64,000 nucleotides of DNA from Diploscapter coronatus (lineage: Eukaryota; Nematoda; Chromadorea; Rhabditida; Rhabditidae), in NCBI GenBank assembly GCA_964036155.1, contig OZ038423.1:20785249-20849248 (forward strand). The letters run 5' to 3'. Below, piece after piece: positions 22,364 to 38,324 of the stretch. The translations under genes and the position numbers were made by a program. Within the stretch, counting starts at the first letter, position 1; each line of letters begins with the position of its first letter. The notes under the pieces were generated by a model. The model was not told the origin of the DNA. It saw only the letters and a program-made list of their open reading frames with translations, and did no database searches.

Positions 22364-25055
22364 ATGAAGGATGTAGAAAGGCAAGAGCTTTTGCGCGTGA
22401 TCGAGCAATTCTCCTGGATTGCAGACATCACGATGATGGACTATTTCGTGGACGATGTTTGGCAGAAGCTGCCCTCGTCTTGGGGAGAGTTCCTCAAGGA
22501 TATGCAGGTACAACAATTTAATTTTTTCTAAGGGATTCACTATTATTATTATTGATAAAGGTTTTGCTCGGTATTTTTCATGCGCAAATAACGAGAAGAA
22601 GGAATTCGATATCATCATTATGATTTGTCTATTAAAATCACACCATTTCAGCCTAATGACTGGTCTCATCTGCTGTCCTATGACATTGCCCCGCTGAACC
22701 GAGTCCTTCCCCTGTCTCTTCTCTGCCTCCTCCGATTCTCCCGCTCACATTCTCTCGACAGGATTCCTCCTCAAGATCCTGGACAGATGATTCAACGTTT
22801 TCCTTCAACATCAATAGCGGTTGAGTTTTAGTAAAATGAAGTTGAACATTTTTCAATCATTTCAAGGTTGACAATATCAACAAAAAAAAATCTTTTAATT
22901 CTATTCGTAAAATTTTCAGTTGGAATTGTCGGACAGTTTCACTTCAACCCCGAAATCCCTGCAGTCAAGGATCAAATTGAAGAAGCAGCACGAAATCGAC
23001 AGGATTCTTGAACTGATTCGGGTCATTCTGCAGATTGCTGAGAGCAGAGGTGGAAATTTGTCATTGATCATGACTAGCTTATTGGCTAGAGCAATGAAAA
23101 ATAAGCTGTCAAGATGTGGTCGTTTGAACTTTCAAATTGAAGACAAGAATACTTGCTTTTCATTTTGTCTTCTTTTTGAAAAGATCAAGAGCGAGATTCA
23201 GGGCTTAACATTTTTGACACGGGTGTCACATTGAAACTGGAGTATCAGTGTCAACAATTTTAAGTCCTTGCAAAATTGTCCTTTCTTTACTACTTCTACA
23301 TAGAGATCAAGTGATAATTTCAGGAAATCGAATAGAGCGAATAGTGGATGTCGGTGCAGGAATCGGTCACTTGTCTCGAATGATTGCAGTCCACTTCCCC
23401 CATCTTCGGATCGAGGCCATAGAGGGAGAGAGCACAGCAAGTCCAACTTATTTCGAACTTGAATTTCATGATCCCCTTCCTTTAGTTCGATGAAAAGGCG
23501 CGATATCTCGATGACAACATGAAGAGACGGGTAGAACTCAATCAACCTATCAGGTACTTTAATAAAAATCAGAAACGAGATAGATGGAATACAATTTCGA
23601 AACAAAATTTCATTCGAAGCTAGAAATGTGTGAAATTTGTTTAACCTCGATATTGTTCAGAATTTCATCTCTCATGCTTTTCAACACTTTCACGATTTTC
23701 CAACGACTCATTTCAGAAGTGTCCAGTTCCTGAAATGCAATGACAATGATACAGAAACAATTGGATCAGAGGAAAGTGGCTCTAAAACGCTGCTGATCGG
23801 TCTGCACTCGTGCGGCGACCTATCTCCCACCTCCATACGCAACTTCCTTTCCTCCACTTCCGCTTCTGCTCTGCTTCTCTTCGGCTGCTGCTATCACAAA
23901 CTCTCGCCTTATAAATACGGCCAGAACGACCAGACTACAATACAATCTGATGATCCACAAAATCAGGCATTTTCTTTTTTAGATACATGACTTTTATCCC
24001 TTTCATTTTCAGAAAGAAATGCTTGGATTTCCGATGAGCAAAGCATTCAGTTCAGTTCAATTTTCTTATGCAGCACGGGAATTGGCCTGTCATTCCATCG
24101 AGTCTTTCGCGAAAGATTTGGAGAAGAATGTAAGGGGTCAATTTTTTATCGAGATTTTTTCCTGTTTGTTTGTACTTTTCGTCAACAAGTAACTTGAAAA
24201 TCTCGAGTCTCCGAGAATGAGAAATAAGATGTGGAATGGCAGGGAAAAGAACCATTTCCTAACATTATTTCACATAGTTTGATGGCTTTAGATTTTCAGT
24301 TTACCAATGAACATGAATTATGAAAACAAATCTAGTTTTTTTAGGAAGTTATTCATCTTTCAAAATCTTTTCCTCAAACTATCGATTTTCAGGATTTGTC
24401 CGGGCCAATCAGTCGAACATACAGAGCAGCTCTAGAGCAGATCATCCAACACGCACACCCGGGCAGTGAGAAGCAAATGAAGACGACGCCTGTCAACAAG
24501 CCATTCAGACTGACGTTTGAAGAATACGCGAACAAGGCACTCGATCATGAGCAACAACTACTGGATGAGATTCGGAATCATGTAAAGAAGCTATGTTTCT
24601 TGAATAATGAATCATTATTTCATTTCGACGAAAAGACGATGTGTAGATATGAGTTACTGAGAAGATGGTATCTAAAAACTTTATACTCTACCAGACTATC
24701 AATTCGTATCATTCATTTTCGATTCTCAACAATGTCTTTATGGAAATATTCTAAAATATACTAGAGATAGATACGATTTACACGGAAATTCCTATTTATC
24801 GCTAAAATGGAAATGTTCCTCTTACAGCTGCCCTGTGCAACCTGCAGCCCGGTGACTACCCGGCTCCACGAGCATGCCACAGGCATGATGTCCGTCCACT
24901 GCCTCCGTCTGCTCGTGGCCCCCCTCATCGAATCGACCATAATTCAGGATCGAATCGCATTTCTGCGGGAAAACGACCAGCCACTTTCATTCTGCCTACC
25001 TCTTTTCGACCCTCTCGTTTCACCGAGGAATTTTGCAATCATCGCTTTCAAATAA
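22364..25055 (+). CDS. METTL25B: Methyltransferase-like protein 25B (RRNAD1)
   Basis: 468 aa from nine exons: 22364-22507, 22652-22819, 22920-23049, 23324-23436, 23486-23553, 23717-23966, 24013-24129, 24393-24581, 24828-25055; human METTL25B/RRNAD1 is about 475 aa. Recognisable segments: RIKLKKQHEI, SAM-binding motif VDVGAGIGHLSR, AIEGES, LLIGLHSCGDLS, GCCYHKLS, TYRAALEQII and the C-terminal VAPLIESTIIQDRIAFLRE...LSPRN-like (VSPRNFAI) block. The family is a predicted Rossmann-fold methyltransferase of uncertain substrate. Introns 23437-23485 and 23967-24012 have no usable GT donor in the right phase and need GC. A TTTAG acceptor lies directly before the ATG. An AATAAA signal (25055-25060) overlaps the last base of the stop, and the next gene starts 117 bp later. 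Confidence 0.9.
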
Positions 25056-25172
25056 ATAAAGAGTTTTATCCTAGTTTGATCCGTTTTTATCATTATTTTG
25101 TTCGGTTTTCAATGGAATATTTAGTTATTTTGGCTACTTGCTCTTTTATGGAATAATTTTCAGGAGATCAAA

Positions 25173-28100
25173 ATGGTTCAAGTAGAGGACATCGACGTGA
25201 AGTTCCCCTACGAGCCGTACGAATGTCAAATGAAAATGATGCGGGAAGTCATCAGGGGACTCAACAATGTGAGTGGAATGAAGAAATTTTTAAAAAAATT
25301 AATGACTGGATTTAAAAAAAAAAAAATTAGAAATGACATGTGGTTAGAAAAGATCATATCAGAACATTTTGAAACTGCAAAGAATAGGCCGCGAAGTCCG
25401 TATTTCATTATTATTCAATTGAAAACGCCATCTTCAAAAATCAACCGAATATGTCAATTTCGTTCAGAAATGGGACGTGGTAATCGAGAGTCCGACAGGC
25501 ACGGGCAAGACGATCGCCTTGCTCTGCAGTGCACTGGCCTGGCAAGAGAGCAACTCTCTCCAGATCAAGAAGGAATTGCAATTGCAGAGTTTGTTTAATT
25601 CGAGCGAATTTTTCGAGTCTTAGGAATTCAGAGATCACAGGCAATCAGCCCTCGCAGGATTCCGTCATGCCCGGAATGAAGACCGTCCCGCAGATCTTCT
25701 ACTGCTCGAGGACTCACAGCCAGCTGAAACAAGTCGCCAAGCAGTTCAACTCTTCCAGCTACAAGACCAGGTAATTCACCTCATTTATTATGGGAAAGCA
25801 CGATGTTTCTCCTTTACAATCACAAGAAGCGGCATCGTAATATCTTGTTGGTGAAAGAGGCTAGGGTTTGGTAGGAACATAACATTTTCTTATACTATTT
25901 TGTATGCAACGATACAATTACTTTTCCAAGTTGTCTTTCTCAGTACATAATTTGAGTGTGCTGAGAGAAAGAATAATGGGAGTATTATGCACGGCGATTT
26001 CTCGCTAACAGTGAGGCACTCCTTACTCTTGCCTCTCTTTTCACACTTATTCGTGACGTACGAGGGAAGAAAAAGAAAAGAGATCGAAAAGGGAGGCGGA
26101 ACAAAGGGAAAAAACCCTGTAGTATTGCATTTATGCTTGAAAATGACACCAAAGACGTAAATCGGCCTAAACGATCAAAGTCTGCGCGTCTGCATCTTCA
26201 ACACTACTCTCCCATTTTCTCGCTGTTAGCGGGCAATCGCCATATATGGAGAAAAGACACGCTTCGTCATCAATTCAAGATCATTCTGCCAAAAATCCTG
26301 AATGCGAAATTTCAATTCTTTCTATTCAGAGCGACGACGAGCATTTTGGCGTCCAGAGACAATCTCTGCAACTCCACGTCGGCCATAAGACCGAACAATG
26401 ATGCGCTTCTGGTGAGTGAGCATAAATCAAGATTTGAAGAAAACTACTCTATAAGGGAACTTGATGAAGTGACATATTGACGAAATCTCTCTTTTCTCAC
26501 TATTTCTCTCATTCTCGTTCTTTTCCTTTAGTTCCTAGTTCCTAAATATCGAATATCGAGTTCCTTCATGCCATCATTGCATAATTTAGTAACTGCCAAA
26601 TCTGAATACAATAGAATTTCAGCAAGCCTTCTGCTCTTCTGTGCGTAAGAAACATGCCTGTGAGGAGTACAACAATTTGGAAGGTTCATTTTCTAGCTTT
26701 TATCCAATGGCCGTAAGTCTTTGTTCAGGAGCAGATACGGACACTCTGAAGGCAAACTACAAGTATATGGAAGAATGCCTGGATATTGAAGAGCTCACCA
26801 CCGTTGCTTCCAAACACAGGTAATTTTCCTCTTTTATTATTGATCGCCGGATTCTCCTTATTTTCGTCTATAGGAAGCCTCCAAATTTGCAGAAAGGAAA
26901 TAAGAAAAATCAAATCGTTTTGTGATTTTGAAAATTTCTGTAATCAATCTGCATGCAAATTTACAGATTTGAGATCACATCGAATGGGATTGTAACCCAA
27001 AATTTCATGCTGATTGGTTCAAGAAAGTTTCAGAATTCATTCTTTTTTTAAATATTATACGATGTTCCAAACGTTTGTGCGTCACTGCTCGAGTACTGTG
27101 GGAGCATGGATGTAGAGGAATAATGAGAGACCCAGTTTATTTTATCTATTTAAAGTTAAAACCACTTGATAGAAAATACAGAGTTTTGACCATTTAATTG
27201 TTCAGACAATGTTCGTATTATCTGAGTCGTCACATGTCAAAGGAGGCTAACCTCGTGCTGCTGCCCTACAACTACCTCATTAATGTGGGGATGATGCAGG
27301 CTTTCGACTTGCAGCTCAACGGAGCCATTGTCATTTTCGACGAAGCACACAACTTGGTAGGACTTTTCTTATTGAAAGTGGCTGCGCAAAGGTTCGACTT
27401 CGAAAGAAATATTCCGTTTTAAATCTTAAATTCGAGTTTGCTTAATTTCTGAAGTTGCACATTTTTACTATAAAACTAGTGAATCTTTCCCTTCCAGGAA
27501 TCGCAATGCGAGGAAGAAGCCTCGACTTCGATCAGCACGACGGTCATCGGTAGGGCCATCGAGGAAATGCAGCAGGCCATTCTTCTCGCGCAGACTCAAA
27601 TCGAGGAGGATAGACTCGAGGCTGTCAGTTATTTATTGTTCAACTACATATTTTAATGGATATAGTGTGCGATTTGTGATAAAATTGTCCAGATTTGAAA
27701 ATAGTTAATCGAGAATTCTCACTAAAATTTGTTACAAATCGCCCTTCATTCATTTCTAACTACTGTAGTGATGCAAGTATGCAGCTCATTTCAATAAGAG
27801 ATGCCCAACTAAATTGCAGTGATTTAGAACAAAAGCATTCTGACATTGGTTCTTTTCGTAACTTCAACACCTTTTCAGGACATTTCCGAGCAGCCATTCC
27901 AAGGCAAAGACAAGAAGGAGAAGAACACCATTTTCAATGTCGGAGAGGCTGGTGGATTGCTGGGTATTTTAGCTGGAAAAAAGGTTTATTGGAAATGACG
28001 AAACCATTGCAGACAGACTGTTCAAACTTGAAGCAGAGATCATCAAAACTTATCACAAATACAAGAAGGAGGCTGGGCCACAGACGGCAGATCATGTCGC

Positions 28101-31100
28101 TAATTTCATGCCTGGTTCGGATAGCGAATGCGTAAGAATGAGCGATGACGATTACTGTAGATGATTGACGCATGGAATTGCAGGCTTTGGAGGGCAAAGT
28201 GATGATGCAAATCCTCGAAAATGCACAGGTCGACATTGGAGCTAGCGGCAAGATGACCAATCTATTCGATACAATCGCGGAATATCTCGAATCCAAAGGT
28301 GGGTGATTTTTTGCATAAATATTCTATGGTGAGAAAGTTTGTCTAGATCTGATTCTGAATGATTTTTTCCTGACATAACATTGTTTGACATTCAAATTCC
28401 AGAGAATCCCTCATTGGACGGCAAATTCATCCGTGCAGTGTCGAACTTCTTCTCGATCATCTGCTCGACGCACTGCGCAGCCATCGCTATGATCATGCAC
28501 AATCAGGACAATTCACAGCCCGCTCCGAGTCGGTTCGTCAGCTTCAATCATTTGCCCATTCTCTCCGATTTCTTGCAGTTCGTCAAACTCTTTCTCTATT
28601 TCCAGATCTCAATCTGCAAAGAAGTTCGGCACATGTCTGGACGTGGCGAAGCACTACAAACTGCACATCAATGCGAAGAAGATCTCTAAGGAGGAAGTGG
28701 GCAAGGTCAAAATTCACGGCAAGGACGACGATGATTTGGAGGTGAGAATGGATATTTTCGTTCGAATTTCCTTAATTGAGATTTTAATTTTACCTGTTTA
28801 AAGAAAGCGTATATTTCTAGTCTATAAACCCTTTTCTAAAATAAGTGAGTACTTTTTTAATGTCGGGGAGAAATGAACGAAGATCTTTCTCTCTATTCCT
28901 CCTTTCGTGGGATGAGACTTGCCTTCATTCCCACCCGACAATAACGAAGAATATTAGAGTAGAGAATAGCATGTCGCAAAATACTCATTTTGATTTTTTG
29001 TTGCAAATTTTCATTGAGTGTGTTGCTAAATTGACTGTTCCAGGTCATCATCAACTACATGTGCTTCACAGCCGTACCGACCATGCGATTCCTCAAGCTG
29101 AAGGGAGTTCGTTCTGTCATCACTGCCTCTGGCACGCTAGCTCCTCTCGATCTCTTCACAAGCAATCTCGGACTGTAAGTGAAGTTTACGATTCAGTTCT
29201 GGTACAGCATCTAAAGAACGATATGATGAGATTCTTGGCATCTGCATAACAGACTGAACTTTATTATGAGATAAATAATTAAAGCTAACGGCTTTTATAA
29301 TTGGACGTAGGGTCGTAGATTTGAATAGGCTGCAAGGGCTTATAGATGCGAAGATTTTTATAGTGCAGATGTTGCCCCTTCGGTATTTTCAAACCAACAA
29401 CGACCCTACATTCTATTATAAAGCCAAGCTAACAGATCCCGTATAGAAAGCGATGCTAAATTATGCAAATTTTCTAAGAATTTATCAAGTTAGTGTAAGT
29501 GAGCGATCCGTTTTCGAAGAGTTGCTAGAACCTGCATTTCAATCGTTTTCTCGTTCAGGAACTTTGGGTCGACCCTGGAGAACATGCACGTTGCGAAGCC
29601 GAATCAGCTGATTTGCGGCAAAATCGGCCTGGCTCCAACTGGCAAGCAGCTAATGGGCACCGCTTCTGCGTTAGTCCATCCATTTGATTCAGACGAACCA
29701 ATTTAATTCTTCCAGTTCAACTCCTGAGTACTACTCTGCAATTGTGAAGTGCCTGCTGGAGATGGAGAAAACCGTGCCTCAGGGAATGCTCGTCTTCTTC
29801 AAATCCAAGGACGCCATATTCAAAGCGAATCAGGTACTTTATTTGATAAGGTTAATTAAAAACTTACAATCATATCTTTCTTTTCTTGATCGCTGTGCTA
29901 GTTTTCATCCGTATAAATGTATGAATTTCTAGGCCTACAACATGCTGACTTCGCACGGCACCTATGCTAGGAAGAAACTGTTCGTGGAGCCTGACAGAGC
30001 GGTAAAATTGTCAGTTTTGAAGAGCTGATTCTAAAAAGTGTTCAGGGACTTGTGCCTTCGATGCTTGTTGGCTACAGAAAGGGTTGTGCAACGAAGGAAG
30101 GAGCAATGCTGTTTGCTGTGATGAGAGGCAGAGTAGGTTGATTATTTTTCGTTAATGACCCTGTTTATAGCCCTAAAGTAAGGGATTTTTCATCTCACTG
30201 CCATACTTTCATGATTTTTTTCTTCTGAAAACACTGAAAGTCAAGTCCACGAGCAAATAGGTTCGTCTAACGATGCAATTACTTGCAGATGAGCGAAGGC
30301 ATAGACTTTGCTGACTGTGAGTCGCGTGCCGTTGTGATCGTCAGTCTGCCCTACATGAATCTCGGCAGTGAAAGGGTCAAACTCAAAAGGCTGCATTTGG
30401 AGAAGATTAAGAGGGGAGATGTAAGGGATCTTTTTTTGTATTTCTTGAAGAAATATAAAAATTTCAGGGTGAGAAATGGTATTCGATGGATGCACAAAGG
30501 ACGACCAATCAGGTATTCAAGTTCAGCTTGGAAGTAATGCAGGCCAAATAATATTGGAGATGAAAACTGCAAGTCGCTTTTAGCCTTTCCACTTGTTTCA
30601 AAATTCAATATTACGTTGCCATATTTTCTTTTTTCTAGATTGCCATATTCTGATTTGACTGGCATTTTATTTTATCAATTTCAGTCGATAGGCCGCGTGC
30701 TTCGTCATGCAAATGATTTCGGCGTTGTTGCTTTGTTGGATCAAAGGTATATTTTCAATTTATCATCTGCCCCTAAATTTCTTGCTTCAGATTCGTAACG
30801 CAGGCGAATCACGCGTTCCCGAAATGGGTGCATCCTTCTATCAAAAGTTATGGCAAATTCGAGGACTACACCAACGATCTGACTGCCTTCTTCAAGCAGC
30901 ACGACTGCAGCGTCGCTCTACAATCAGTTATTCAGCTTTTTATCTCAACTTACAAAACCATTTAAATTGTTCAGCGCAACGACACTTCTTCTGTGGCTAG
31001 AACGAGAACCACTATTCCTTCCAAGGCTGATTTCTTCAAACCCAAGGCATTCGCTTCTTTCGACATGTGAGTTTTCCGCTATTATACTTTTCTTCTGAAA

Positions 31101-31811
31101 AGCATAGAAGCAGTATTTATATTTCAACAAAATAAAATTAAAGGGAAAATAAAAGCTACAAGTCTTGAAACAGCTTAAATTTAATTAAATTACTAAATTG
31201 CATATTTAGTCTCATTTTATCAACTTCCTGCCATGCACTATATTTTCAGGAAGTTCTCTACTCGCGAGAATCAGCCTCCTGTACAACAAGCAGCGAGTGA
31301 AAGTATCCAGCAAAAATCGTCTCTTCTGTCTACCGTCGCTGTAAGCTTCTTCAATGTGTTCATTCAATATTCAGTCTTGATTGCAGTCGTCAGCAGGGAG
31401 CAATTTCTTCTCTCGCTTTGCCTACGCCAAAGTCTCCTCCACTTTCGGCAGTATTCCGGGTCCTTCCTCTGCAGCAGCAACTTCGTCTTCCAGCGGCAAA
31501 CCCGATGTGCTCTGCGTCACTCAAGCTGCAATGCCTCCAAAAAAGAAACTGAAACTGACTGTGAGTTTTTCAATCATCGAGTTCCAGCTTCCCAGTTCCT
31601 ATGTAGCGCTTTCTGGCTTCACTGTTGTCATCCCCGTCTTTGAAAACCCCTATTTGGAAGTCTCATTGGAATCTGATTTCCGATTTGTGCACTTTTCTCA
31701 GTTTTTTTTCAGGCAAACAGACCGATGCCGAAGGAGGCCCCAGAAGTTCCTGTTGTGACTCTCGAGGACAGTGACGATGACTGTGGATGGCCAATTAAAA
31801 AGAAGAAATGA
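25173..31811 (+). CDS. BRIP1: Fanconi anemia group J-type DNA helicase (BRIP1/FANCJ, DOG-1)
   Basis: An XPD-family 5'-3' DNA helicase that unwinds G-quadruplexes and acts in crosslink repair. 26 exons join in frame to 934 aa; the first are 25173-25268, 25468-25588, 25624-25770, 26330-26411 and 26623-26683, the last are 31250-31339, 31388-31560 and 31713-31811. Motifs in order: Q-motif region FPYEPYECQ, Walker A ESPTGTGKT, motif Ia YCSRTHSQLKQ, four Fe-S cysteines (in RDNLC, AFC or HAC, and RQCSYY), PYNYLIN, DEAH box FDEAHN, ITASGTLAP, motif V MRGRMSEGIDFAD and motif VI QSIGRVLRH. The match to FANCJ over RTEL1 rests on the FPY...ILRGLN-like (VIRGLN) start and the WDIEELVS-like DIEELTTVA before the last Fe-S Cys. 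The tail is Ser/Lys-rich and ends in an acidic patch then KKKK. Intron 14 holds a small transposon-like element. Confidence 0.93.
29282..29433. mobile_element. Miniature inverted-repeat transposable element with 8-bp target duplication
   Basis: A 136-bp element at 29290-29425 lies in BRIP1 intron 14. Its ends are GGCTTTTATAATTGGACGTA... on the left and the near reverse complement on the right (ACGACCCTAC...TTATAAAGCC); about 26 bp pair with three to four differences. Both sides carry the same 8 bp, AAGCTAAC (29282-29289 and 29426-29433). No coding capacity. An 8-bp duplication is typical of hAT-type transposases, though the tip sequence does not start with the usual CA. Confidence 0.8.
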
Positions 31812-32538
31812 ATGTTTTTTCTGTTCTTTTATACTTTTTCTCCCTAACTTTGCATTTAATCAAAAATTCAAGTCATTTCGACAAAACTCCTTCATTTACT
31901 TTCATCTCTCACGTTTTATGATTTGTGCACCATCCTCGGTCTGCTACCTCTAGCCACTCGCTCAATCTTTATCTACCAGTTTTCTTCAATTCCTTCATCC
32001 AAACGGTGTCTTTCGTTGCTTTTCACTTCTCTTTCAGGACTGTGATCTTCAATTTTCAAATTGGGTTCATTCTGTTTGTCTCCGATTATCTCTAAATTCG
32101 TGCAAATGCGTCAAAAAATAAAGGTATTTTGAAATTTCAATTATGAAGCATGACTTGATGGCATAGTGGCATAAATGAAACTGGTTAATTTTTGGCGCTT
32201 GAAGATGCGCAAGCTTACGGAATAAAGGAAATCTACTCGGCTCAAAAGTTACCCTCGGGTACGCTGTGAATTTTGAGGGACTTACCCGTGGGTAAATTCC
32301 TCGATATCACCCGGTAAGTTTTTAGCGGGGATTGAAGGCACTCGTATTTTATGCCGTGCTAGTGCCAAATTATGTTTGACCTCGCAGCGCGGGAAAACGA
32401 TCATTTCCCGCGTTTGAAACATTATTGTCGACTCTTTATACCTCGAGGTGTTGCTTGCGATTTTTTTCGTCTAATATTTTGTTAATTGTTTTTGTTTCAG
32501 AAGTGCGAGGTGTTCAGGAACACTGACTCGATCAGAAA
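31812..32538. other. Intergenic region between BRIP1 and MCM5
   Basis: The proximal part is BRIP1 3' UTR; AATAAA occurs at about 32117. Further on, a TTTGTTTCAG acceptor at 32491-32500 lies 38 bp before the MCM5 ATG, so the final bases are probably 5' UTR. Nothing else is recognised. Confidence 0.55.
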
Positions 32539-37363
<4,825 letters not shown>

Positions 37364-38324
37364 AATACCGATTGGACAAGGCAAACCCCGCTAACAGATA
37401 TTCCTGTGAATTCATAACTATTTCCTATTTTTAATGATTTTTTATGATATTTATCTTTCTTAGTTATCGACTCAAGTTTTTCTCATGATTGCGGGTTAAA
37501 GTAAAGATGCAGTTTTAAAATTTTGGAATGAATTGATTTTTGTCACCCTAGCCTTGGAAATGCTATAGGTATGGTAATTCGGAAATTATACGACTTGCTG
37601 ATAGCAGGACATAGACTAGGGAGTGAATAGGTGGAGAATAGATTTGGCTGTGGAGGGGAATAATCTGTTTCATTTCAAAGTCTTATTGGCAAATTTTTTC
37701 TCCAAATTGTCATAAATGTCCATGCACAGCTAGAAATCTACTCATGCCATGCGGTAACTAATTATCGATTTATGCACTCGCACAAGATGAAAATAGAAAT
37801 TTATTCATCTCTAATTATCACTCTCCAAAATATACGTATCGGTGAAAATTGGCACATTTTATCAATTTGTATAGCTTCTCTACAAATTTTCTCCGTATTA
37901 TAATTTGCTAATCTGATCTCATATAAATCTGCAGAATAACTGACTGAGAATCGATGCGTTTGGCCCGTATTTCATATGAACTGTAGAATGTCTGTTTTCT
38001 TCATCTTTGGCTACTATAGTGAATCTATTTGAGTTGAGTATCTGGGTGGTCGATCCCGCATTAAAGCCAGAACTAATTCTTCATCTGCTGTTAATCGAGG
38101 TCTAAATAATTGAAATGATAGGGAATCATTATCCTTTTTTTTCGAAATATGCTCGCAAAACCTGATAAAATGGAGATTCGAATTTTGGAATATAAGAAGA
38201 AATAGAAATGATTTACAAAAATCACTCCAACCAATCTAGTCGAGGGCTAAATTCTACCGAATTTGAGCTCCGATTTACCCTATTATTTTTAGTCCGGAAA
38301 ATAAGATAAATGACGAAGGTGTAC
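37364..38324. other. Intergenic region or 3' part of the - strand receptor gene
   Basis: MCM5 3' UTR runs into this stretch from the left. The - strand receptor at 38325 and above needs at least one more C-terminal exon after its phase-2 donor at 38324; it may lie here, but I could not identify it. A read-through of the donor would stop at 38222. Confidence 0.4.

Noticed and set aside
23198..23605. Open frame of 135 codons on the - strand
   Set aside because: Antisense shadow of conserved METTL25B exons, with no domain of its own.
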